Of a stretch of DNA of 13,525 nt, positions 7,640 through 13,525 are shown piece by piece (positions within the stretch are counted from its first letter, which is position 1; every line of letters begins with the position of its first letter). The stretch is from JAKLHL01 sp964411885. GTDB taxonomy: Bacteria; Bdellovibrionota; JAFGOL01. The notes below the pieces were generated by a model, which worked only from the letters and a program-made list of their open reading frames with translations, was not told the origin of the DNA and made no database searches. The stretch is taken from the NCBI GenBank assembly GCA_964411885.1, contig CAYPMK010000039.1, positions 1-13,525 on the forward strand, given 5' to 3'. Made by a program: the position numbers and the translations under genes.

Positions 7640-8667
7640 GAGAACTGCCTCAAGAACCTTGCATCGTTCTCAAAGAACAACCTTAGGTCATTTATCTTAT
7701 ATTTAAGCATCGCTATTCTTTCTATGCCCATACCAAATGCAAAACCCGTCGTAGATTCTGAGTACCCAACGTGTTTAAAAACATTTGGATTTACCATTCC
7801 ACAACCAAGTATCTCTAACCAACCAGTACCTTTACATATCCTGCAACCTTTTCCCTTGCAGGCAACACAAGTTACATCTACCTCTGCAGAAGGCTCTGTA
7901 AAAGAAAAATAACTTGGTCTTAATCTTATTGCAGTATCCTGACCGAACATTCTTTTTGCAAAATAAAGCAAGGTGCCCTTAAGATGAGAGAATTTAATTC
8001 CTTCATCTACATAAAGCCCCTCTATTTGATGGAACATGGGAGTATGAGTTACGTCGTAATCAGACCTATAGACTTTGCCCGGAGATAAAACTCTGATAGG
8101 CGGTTTACCCTGCATCATGGTCCTTGCCTGAACAGGAGAAGTATGTGTTCTTAACACCGTGTCTACACCTAAATAAAAAGTATCTTGCATATCTCTTGCT
8201 GGATGATCTGCAGGTATATTAAGTGCATCAAAGTTAAAAAATTCATGTTCTATTTCTGGCCCGTGTACTACGCTGTAACCAAGTGGCTTAAATATTTCTA
8301 CTATCTCTTCCATTACCTGAGTAACAGGATGAAGTGCGCCAAGTCTTTTGTATTCACCTGGCATGGTAACATCTATCACGTCAGCAAGCAACCTTTCTGC
8401 GCCTGCTTTTTTCTTTAATTCAGTCTCTAATACAGAGATCTCTTGTTCTAGAGTATTTTTTAATTTATTAACATTTTCACCAGCAAGTTTTCTTTCTTCT
8501 GGAGGAAGTTCCCCAATGTTCCTGAGCACAGAATAGAGCTCACTCTTCTTACCAAGAGCCTGAACTCTAAAATCCTCAAGTCCTTTAAGGTCTTTGATAG
8601 AGGACAATTGTCCCCTCAATTTGATCTCTATATCCGAAATGAAAGTTTTTATCTCAGAACTATTCAA
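7636..8667 (-). CDS. pheS: phenylalanine--tRNA ligase alpha subunit (probable TTG start)
   Basis: The product is a class II synthetase catalytic subunit. It has an N-terminal coiled coil contacting tRNA (about 1-90), then HPARDMQDTFYL, THTSPVQARTMM, motif 2 around GKVYRSDYDVTHTPMFHQIEGL, a cysteine cluster CVACKGKGCRICKGTGW as in many bacterial PheS, and motif 3 GFAFGMGIERIAMLKY near the C-terminus. It activates Phe with ATP and charges tRNA-Phe with PheT. Start choice: an ATG at 8712 would overlap rplT by 53 bases, lacks a clear ribosome site, and adds 15 residues unlike the family. TTG at 8667 (CAATTGAATAG) overlaps rplT by only 8 bases, has AGG upstream, and gives 343 residues. It places the DFRVQALGKKSE segment close to where I recall it in Bacillus PheS. 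If the ATG is used, the gene is 7636-8712 (358 residues). Confidence 0.93.
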   Translation of the reverse strand: MNSSEIKTFISDIEIKLRGQLSSIKDLKGLEDFRVQALGKKSELYSVLRNIGELPPEERKLAGENVNKLKNTLEQEISVLETELKKKAGAERLLADVIDVTMPGEYKRLGALHPVTQVMEEIVEIFKPLGYSVVHGPEIEHEFFNFDALNIPADHPARDMQDTFYLGVDTVLRTHTSPVQARTMMQGKPPIRVLSPGKVYRSDYDVTHTPMFHQIEGLYVDEGIKFSHLKGTLLYFAKRMFGQDTAIRLRPSYFSFTEPSAEVDVTCVACKGKGCRICKGTGWLEILGCGMVNPNVFKHVGYSESTTGFAFGMGIERIAMLKYKINDLRLFFENDARFLRQFS

Positions 8668-9016
8668 TTGCCGACCTGGATATCTGTACAAGAGAAGCAA
8701 ACGTTTTTGCATCTTCGCTAGCTATTGCAGCGAGTATCTTTCTATCCAGTTCTACATTTGCCTTCTTGAGCCCGTTTATGAACCTAGAATAAGCAAGCTG
8801 ATGTTCTTTAGAAGCCGCGTTGATTCTTGTATTCCAAAGCTGACGCATATTACGTTTGTTCTTTTTTCTTCCAACATAAGCATACGCGAGTGCATGTATG
8901 ACCGCTAATTTACCGGTCTTGATTATTTTGGAACGTCTTCCAGCAAAACTTTTTGCAAGTTTTAGCCATTTTTTGTGTCTGTTTTTGGTTTTAACTCCAC
9001 CTTTTGCCCTAGCCAT
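8660..9016 (-). CDS. rplT: 50S ribosomal protein L20
   Basis: The 118-residue basic product is a full-length L20. The extended N-terminal tail MARAKGGVKTKNRHKKWLKL threads into 23S rRNA, and the globular part carries AYVGRKKNKRNMRQLWNTRI and SRFINGLKKANVELDRK. L20 is essential for early 50S assembly. In several bacteria it represses its own rpmI-rplT mRNA by binding a leader structure (established for E. coli and Bacillus by different RNA sites). I see no obvious rRNA-mimic in this leader. AAGGAG lies 6 bases before the ATG. The gene follows rpmI after 28 bases, and its end overlaps pheS, an arrangement that couples ribosomal protein and synthetase translation. Confidence 0.98.
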   Translation of the reverse strand: MARAKGGVKTKNRHKKWLKLAKSFAGRRSKIIKTGKLAVIHALAYAYVGRKKNKRNMRQLWNTRINAASKEHQLAYSRFINGLKKANVELDRKILAAIASEDAKTFASLVQISRSAIE

Positions 9017-9044
9017 ATCAAACTCCTTTTAATTACTCTGAATA

Positions 9045-9245
9045 TTAGAACTCATAAGGTAACTGCTGTTTTACAAGTCCAGCGTCGCCCGGTTCTAGTA
9101 TACCTTTTTGTTTTAGATTTCTTTTTTGTGCTTCTGTTTTGCAACCCAACTTGTGCATTAGATAAGCTTTTTTATGTTTTATCTTTCCTGTTGCAGTTAC
9201 TTTAAAACGTTTTGAAGCACCTTTTTTTGTCTTAAGCTTTGGCAT
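9045..9245 (-). CDS. rpmI: 50S ribosomal protein L35
   Basis: The 66-residue product is a complete L35: MPKLKTKKGASKRFKVTATG, then KHKKAYLMHKLGCKTEAQKR and the C-terminal VKQQLPYEF-type end. It is a small basic protein of the large subunit. Start choice: ATG at 9245 begins the conserved MPKLKT and has AAGGGGA about 6 bases upstream. An in-frame ATG at 9263 would add MTKGIF and swallow the ribosome site, so it is rejected. It is the first gene of the minus-strand run, about 100 bases after a candidate promoter. infC, which normally precedes it, is not there; it is found at the far end of the run instead. Confidence 0.97.
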   Translation of the reverse strand: MPKLKTKKGASKRFKVTATGKIKHKKAYLMHKLGCKTEAQKRNLKQKGILEPGDAGLVKQQLPYEF

Positions 9246-9445
9246 AAAAATCCCCTTTGTCATTAATTAACGAAAGCGAGTTCTAACAAATATTGTATTG
9301 CTTGTAAAGAGTTTTTATACCTTCTTATAAAATCATCCTAAAGCGGCTAGGCTAATTATATCAAGCCTTTATAAAAGTTAGGCTTGACAAACAAAGCACT
9401 ATGTTAATAAAACCTTCTCGTAAACATCAAAACTTGGGGGACCTC
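9246..9445. promoter_or_regulatory. divergent control region between rpmI and the aminotransferase gene
   Basis: About 200 bases separate the two divergent genes, and no gene fits here. Toward rpmI (minus), TGATATAAT at 9363-9355 is an exact extended -10 with no good -35. It would give a leader of about 100 bases. Toward the aminotransferase (plus), TTGACA at 9384-9389 is an exact -35, with AATAAA at 9406-9411 (4 of 6, spacer 16) as the best -10 and a start site near 9418. An inverted repeat TCAAGCC (9361-9367)/GGCTTGA (9381-9387) touches both core promoters and could be an operator. The rpmI leader has no strong hairpin that I can see by eye. Confidence 0.5.
9361..9387. repeat. inverted repeat TCAAGCC-N13-GGCTTGA (candidate operator)
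   Basis: Perfect 7-base arms are separated by 13 AT-rich bases. The left arm overlaps the extended -10 TG of the rpmI-facing promoter, and the right arm overlaps the TTGACA of the aminotransferase-facing promoter. The centre-to-centre distance of 20 bases, about two helical turns, suits a dimeric regulator. Nearby GGCTAGGCTAA (9346-9356) and TTAGGCTT (9379-9386) share the AGGCT core. A regulator is not identified. Confidence 0.4.
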
Positions 9446-10636
9446 ATGATAATAGGCCATGCAAAGAAATGTGACAATGTTAAATATGCGGTAAGGGATA
9501 TACTTTCCGTTGCTGGACAAGCAAAAGCGAAAGGTCTTCCGTTAAGGTTCCTTAACATAGGCGATCCACTAAAATTCGATCATTCTACGCCGCCACATAT
9601 GATAGAGGCAATACATAGAGCCATGTTAGAAGGCCAGAATGGCTATGCCCCAAGCAGTGGAACAGAAGAAGCTGTAGAGGCTGTAAAAAAAGAAGCCAAA
9701 AGACTTAATATACAAAATGTGCATGATGTTTTTATAAGCTCGGGCGCTAGTGAGGCCATAGAACTTTGTCTTACAGCGTTGCTGGATCCCGGTGATAATG
9801 TGTTAACTCCTTTTCCAGGCTATCCACTTTATACCGCAGTACAGGCAAAACTTGAGGCGCCAGAAAACCCATATTATCTTGATGAAGCAAATAACTGGAT
9901 GCCAGATCCAGACGACATAAGAAAAAAGATAAATTCAAGAACAAAGGCAATAGTACTCATAAATCCAAATAACCCAACAGGGAGTGTTTGTTCTAAAGAA
10001 CTACTTTTAGAGATAGCTAAAATAGCAGAAGAAAAAAATCTTCTCGTTCTTTGTGACGAAATATATGACAAAATACTCTACGAAGGTGCAAAACACATAT
10101 CACTTGCTTCACTTAATCCAGACCTTCCTGTTGTAACCTTTAACGGTGTATCTAAGTCATACATGGCTCCAGGATTTAGAATAGGATGGGGAATAGTTAG
10201 TGGAGACAAAAAAAGACTGAATGGGTTCATTGATGCACTCAATAAACTACTAAGGGCAAGACTTTGTGCCTGTGCTCCTGTTATGGCGAGTGTAAAAGCG
10301 GCATTAGAAGGACCACAAGACCACCTAGCGTCTTTAATGAAGAAAATGACACCAAGAAGGGATATGACCTTTAAGATGATGAATGAAATAGAAGGGGTTT
10401 CTTGCGTAAAACCGATGGGTGCATTCTATGCTTTCCCTAAAATAGACGTAAAGGACGATGCAGAATTCGTTAACTCATTAATAATGGAGACTGGAGTTGT
10501 TGTCGTACCTGGTAGTGGCTTTGGACAAAAACCAGGGACTCAACATTTTAGGATAGTGTTCCTGCCAGACGAAAAGATACTCTCTGACGCATATAATAAA
10601 TTCGCTGATTTCATAACTAAATGGAGAAAAAGATAA
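9446..10636 (+). CDS. alaA: AlaA-like alanine aminotransferase (class I/II, PLP-dependent)
   Basis: From ATG 9446 the product is 396 residues with all fold-type I landmarks: LNIGDP near the start, SSGASEAIELCL (cofactor phosphate), INPNNPTGSVCSKELL (Asn contacting PLP), CDEIYDKILYEG (Asp and Tyr to the ring), NGVSKSYMAPGFRIGWG (Schiff-base lysine in SKS) and FRIVFLP (substrate-carboxylate Arg). The DEIYDKILY and RLCACAPVMA blocks resemble E. coli AlaA closely, so alanine/glutamate transamination is the best guess. Other 2-oxo acid partners are possible. Start choice: an upstream ATG at 9401 (411 residues) has no ribosome site and lies inside the likely promoter. ATG 9446 has GGGGGA 4 bases upstream and matches the family's N-terminal length. 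It is transcribed away from rpmI and is followed, with a 1-base overlap, by a small unknown gene. Confidence 0.88.
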   Translation: MIIGHAKKCDNVKYAVRDILSVAGQAKAKGLPLRFLNIGDPLKFDHSTPPHMIEAIHRAMLEGQNGYAPSSGTEEAVEAVKKEAKRLNIQNVHDVFISSGASEAIELCLTALLDPGDNVLTPFPGYPLYTAVQAKLEAPENPYYLDEANNWMPDPDDIRKKINSRTKAIVLINPNNPTGSVCSKELLLEIAKIAEEKNLLVLCDEIYDKILYEGAKHISLASLNPDLPVVTFNGVSKSYMAPGFRIGWGIVSGDKKRLNGFIDALNKLLRARLCACAPVMASVKAALEGPQDHLASLMKKMTPRRDMTFKMMNEIEGVSCVKPMGAFYAFPKIDVKDDAEFVNSLIMETGVVVVPGSGFGQKPGTQHFRIVFLPDEKILSDAYNKFADFITKWRKR

Positions 10637-11091
10637 TGACTGACACAAATTTTAAAAGAATAGATTTTAACGAGAACGTAGAAAGACATCTTATCTTTAA
10701 ACTTACCCCAGAAAAAAAGCTCTTAAGTATAATTCAGGACTTAAAAGAGGTTTTTCCTCGTCAAAAAGAATGGAGAGACCTTACAGAAAATAGAGCACAA
10801 AAAGAGATAGAGATACTTGATAAATTCAGAAAAAAAGGAAAACTTTTTAAGAAAGTTTGTCAATACTGGTTGAACAACAACACTCAACTTATACAGGCCT
10901 TCAACGATCACTTTCAGAACATAGAAACAGAGATAAGTACGGACGACGTAGTAAAGTTCTTTGCAGAAACAAAGAAAAAATTCTCTTTGGACAACAAAGA
11001 CATAGTCATATTTGTACATTTATATCTTGAACAATCATTGGGGATACAACTGTTCGAAGACTCTGCAAAAAAAATAGAAGCAGGACTTTAA
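10636..11091 (+). CDS. uncharacterised 151-residue charged helical protein
   Basis: I do not recognise this family. ATG at 10636 overlaps the aminotransferase stop by one base (TAATG) and has GGAG with a 9-base spacer, so it is probably translated by coupling. An ATG at 10621 would add five residues and is less likely. The product has no signal peptide or membrane segment and is rich in Lys, Glu, Phe and Asn. It looks almost wholly helical (KKLLSIIQDLKEVF, RAQKEIEILDKFRKKGKLFKK, IVIFVHLYLEQSLGIQLFED), with a single cysteine and no metal or nucleotide motif. The order suggests a cytoplasmic protein made with the aminotransferase, or simply a neighbour. Its stop lies 4 bases from the convergent dinG stop. 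Confidence 0.75.
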   Translation: MTDTNFKRIDFNENVERHLIFKLTPEKKLLSIIQDLKEVFPRQKEWRDLTENRAQKEIEILDKFRKKGKLFKKVCQYWLNNNTQLIQAFNDHFQNIETEISTDDVVKFFAETKKKFSLDNKDIVIFVHLYLEQSLGIQLFEDSAKKIEAGL

Positions 11092-11107
11092 TAAATTATT
11101 TTAGTCC
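11083..11107. terminator. weak dyad around the convergent stop codons
   Basis: GGACT (11083-11087) and AGTCC (11103-11107) form a 5-base inverted repeat, with further partial AATAA/TTATT pairing inside. It spans both stop codons of the convergent genes, which are only 4 bases apart. The stem is short and AT-rich, with TTTT only on the inner side, so it is a poor intrinsic terminator. It is listed because no other terminator is visible for either gene. Confidence 0.25.
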
Positions 11108-13525
11108 ATAACCCCATTCGATATATTTATCTTTCATCCTCTCAATTAATTCTATTGGTGTACACATCTCAACTGGCATTGGTGACATTGCATTAATGAC
11201 TTCTTGTTTTATTTCCTGTCTTTGCGTCATAAACCATTTATCAAAAACAACCACAGCACCTTTATCTGCGTTACTCCTTATAAGCCTACCAGACCACTGA
11301 CGTAGTTTTAAAAGCCTTTGTGGTAATTCAAACCATTGATATGGGTCTTTACCTATAACTTTCCTATAAAGATCTTCTCTTGCTAAATATAACGGAGTCC
11401 TCATCATGACCGGCATACGTTCAAGTATCACACAACTAAGTTTTTCTCCTTTTATGTCCAATCCCTCGCCCAAGGTCTCTGAACCAAGAAGCACAGCTTT
11501 CTCTTCTGACATAAAATACTCTATTACATCTCCACCCATATCCTGTTTTAGGACTTTATAACCCTTGGGAGAAAGTAAAGTTACCAACTCATTAAAGCAA
11601 AGGTTCATTCTTCTTATACTAGAGAACAACACCAGTGTTCTTCCAGATAAAAGTTGTACAACATTAGAGACTGTGTCAGAAAGTTCATTAATGAACTTTG
11701 GAGCACTTGGATTAAGAGTGTTCTTCATAAAGAATATGTTTGAGTGATTTTTATAGTCGAAAGGTGACGGTATTACAACAACATCATCACTAATAACCTT
11801 ACCTTGTATCTTATTAAACCCTATTTCCTTAGAGACTGATGAAGACCCTGTTCTTAGAGTAGCAGAAGTAAAAATACAGGAACTGTAGTTGTTATAAACT
11901 CTATCTACTAGAATATTACCAAGATCAACGTAGGTTCTTGCCATGATCCACTCAGACCTTCTGGCATCCCAAGATATCCAATAAACAAAATCCTCTTCCA
12001 GATCCTTTATATCTGTATTTATCTTTATCAATCCCTCACATAATGTTTTTAATTCCTGTAATCTTTCTGTAATCGACACAAGTATCATGGAATATTCGTC
12101 GTCTTTTATTAATCGTGTTAATTCTTCCAACAATTTATTCATAGAATCTATGTCGTTCCAAAAAGAAGCTATGTATCTTAGGCATTCTTTCCATTCATCC
12201 ATTTCAGAGAGTCCATACATACCCTTTGGTATAGTAGGAGAATAAAGTATATATTTTTCTGAGTATTCCTGTGCTCCCTGCCTATTTGTCACACTGGATA
12301 TCCTAAAAAATAATCTTGATATTACATCTGTAAAACGAAGGTCTGAATCACTTAATGCAGAAGAAAGTTCAGATAGCCTTTTAACAAGTTCGTCATTAAC
12401 TCTCAGTTTTCTTAGTTCAGAGATAACACCTTTAGTCCCAGAACCATCGTCCATTATAAAACTTATATTCTTTATTACACCACCATCAATGGATATAGTA
12501 GTAGCCTCTGCAGCTTCTGAAAAAAGATTATGCGCCTCATCAAAGATTATCTTATCTCCCTTAGGAAGATGTGAAGGCCAATTCATTACAAGAGAGTGAT
12601 TAGCTACCAAGAGCCTTGACCTCTTGGCTTGTTTTGTCATATTAAAATAATGGCACTCCTTGTAATAATAACACTTTGCCTGTAAACACGACGATGAATC
12701 TGCACAGAGGATACCCAACATACGATACACATGTGGAAAACTCCTCATTATCCAAGATGGTATACGTGTAAAATCTGCAACATCAGATAATCTATCTATG
12801 GCAAAAAAGAAAAGTTTAGAAAATTTAGTTTCAAAACTATCTGTTAAATCCACTCCAGTAAAGAACCTGTCCATTTTCCTTATACAAAGATAGTTATTAC
12901 GTCCCTGAACCTTGACAGCCTTATAATCCTTTATATTTAAAAGTCTTTTTGCTTTTGGAAGATCATTCTCTAGAACTTGATTCTGTAACATCTTTGTCTT
13001 GGTAGACACTACAACAGTACCAGAATTCTCCATGCTCCACTTTATTGCAGGCAAAAGATATCCTAGTGTTTTACCTATACCAGTACCAGCCTCTATCATA
13101 ATAGAGGCATTAGAATTAAAACTTTGAGTTATTTTGTTAATATATTCTGCCTGACCTCGTCTTTGTTCAAGAGGTTCTCTTATAAGTGAAGAAAGTTCGT
13201 CTGCATCCATTTTGAATTGTGTGAAAGACAAAGAATTAGGTACTACGGTTTCATCTAGTTCCTGTATCTTAGGCAACGGAGGTTTATTGGGCAAAAGCTC
13301 TTTTATGAACGGACACCAAAACCATTCTTCGTCATGAAAATATTCTGTAAGTCTTTTTGCAACCAAATACCAATCGTGGTCATCATGTATCTTATCTCGT
13401 ATCTTTAGCACTACATTATAAAGATCCTCAGCATCTTCAAAAGCCCTGTGTAATTCATGATCTCTTATTCCAAGCTCCTTTATTATAACTTCTAGTTTAA
13501 GGCTACCTATAGAAGGAAAGAATAT
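11096..13525 (-). CDS. dinG: DnaQ-type exonuclease / DinG-family helicase fusion (5' end outside window)
   Basis: The frame is open from the right edge to 11098-11096, at least 809 codons. A GTG at 13411 is only an internal valine: the 38 codons before it read on in frame and include ELGIRDHELHRAFEDAEDLY, the ExoIII-type H-x-A-x-x-D-A end of a DnaQ-like 3'-5' exonuclease domain. The helicase part has Walker A EAGTGIGKT (about 13093-13067), four cysteines spaced like the 4Fe-4S cluster of E. coli DinG and XPD (codons starting 12889, 12688, 12673 and 12655), the DEAH box IIFDEAHNL (about 12550-12527), motif V GSETLGEGLDIKG, and motif VI QWSGRLIRS near 11280. Established role of the family: a 5'-3' DNA helicase that resolves R-loops and replication-transcription conflicts. 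The exonuclease fusion may trim the displaced strand (inference). It converges on the aminotransferase operon. Confidence 0.92.
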   Translation of the reverse strand: MFFPSIGSLKLEVIIKELGIRDHELHRAFEDAEDLYNVVLKIRDKIHDDHDWYLVAKRLTEYFHDEEWFWCPFIKELLPNKPPLPKIQELDETVVPNSLSFTQFKMDADELSSLIREPLEQRRGQAEYINKITQSFNSNASIMIEAGTGIGKTLGYLLPAIKWSMENSGTVVVSTKTKMLQNQVLENDLPKAKRLLNIKDYKAVKVQGRNNYLCIRKMDRFFTGVDLTDSFETKFSKLFFFAIDRLSDVADFTRIPSWIMRSFPHVYRMLGILCADSSSCLQAKCYYYKECHYFNMTKQAKRSRLLVANHSLVMNWPSHLPKGDKIIFDEAHNLFSEAAEATTISIDGGVIKNISFIMDDGSGTKGVISELRKLRVNDELVKRLSELSSALSDSDLRFTDVISRLFFRISSVTNRQGAQEYSEKYILYSPTIPKGMYGLSEMDEWKECLRYIASFWNDIDSMNKLLEELTRLIKDDEYSMILVSITERLQELKTLCEGLIKINTDIKDLEEDFVYWISWDARRSEWIMARTYVDLGNILVDRVYNNYSSCIFTSATLRTGSSSVSKEIGFNKIQGKVISDDVVVIPSPFDYKNHSNIFFMKNTLNPSAPKFINELSDTVSNVVQLLSGRTLVLFSSIRRMNLCFNELVTLLSPKGYKVLKQDMGGDVIEYFMSEEKAVLLGSETLGEGLDIKGEKLSCVILERMPVMMRTPLYLAREDLYRKVIGKDPYQWFELPQRLLKLRQWSGRLIRSNADKGAVVVFDKWFMTQRQEIKQEVINAMSPMPVEMCTPIELIERMKDKYIEWGYGLK

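Noticed and set aside
9246..9263. upstream ATG for rpmI (72 residues)
   Set aside because: It would bury the AAGGGGA ribosome site and add residues before the conserved MPKLKT.
13409..13411. GTG as start of dinG
   Set aside because: The frame continues upstream with a recognisable exonuclease motif to the window edge.
11096..13525. a defence island or mobile element around the DinG helicase
   Set aside because: Its neighbours are housekeeping genes, and no transposase, integrase, attachment repeats or CRISPR repeats are seen; the DnaQ-DinG layout fits chromosomal repair helicases.

Overview
The window is a mostly housekeeping stretch of an AT-rich bacterial chromosome. The organism looks Gram-negative. 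An IHF-type subunit gene and a MerR-family gene follow pheT, an order familiar from Proteobacteria and Desulfobacterota-like lineages. There is also an M99-like metallocarboxypeptidase and a DinG helicase fused to a DnaQ-type exonuclease. I cannot name the species. ATA and AGA/AGG codons look common throughout, and no gene stands out as recently transferred.

Minus strand, about 9.35 kb down to 1: one long, tightly packed run reads rpmI, rplT, pheS, pheT, an IHF-alpha-like gene, a short MerR regulator, a 14-helix membrane protein with a degenerate spermidine-synthase-like core, a secreted M99/AstE-like carboxypeptidase, and infC. Many junctions are 4-base ATGA overlaps or gaps under 30 bases, so this is probably one transcript with local translational coupling. 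infC, normally the gene just before rpmI, sits at the far distal end. Downstream of infC an exported protein gene begins. It is interrupted by a 17-N assembly gap and continues in a different frame, as 265 open codons with an ankyrin-like segment, to the left edge of the window.

Position 9246-9445 is a divergent control region. It holds an exact extended -10 (TGATATAAT) facing rpmI, an exact TTGACA -35 facing an aminotransferase gene, and an inverted repeat (TCAAGCC/GGCTTGA) between them.

Plus strand, 9446-11091: an AlaA-like alanine aminotransferase is followed, with a 1-base overlap, by a 151-residue protein of unknown function. Convergent to this pair, with only 4 bases between the stop codons, is the 3' part of a DnaQ-DinG exonuclease/helicase gene that runs off the right edge.

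I found no CRISPR array, transposon, tRNA, rRNA or phage module. The less ordinary points are the relocated infC, the catalytically degenerate membrane-embedded spermidine-synthase-like protein inside a translation operon, and the gap-split exported ankyrin-like gene.
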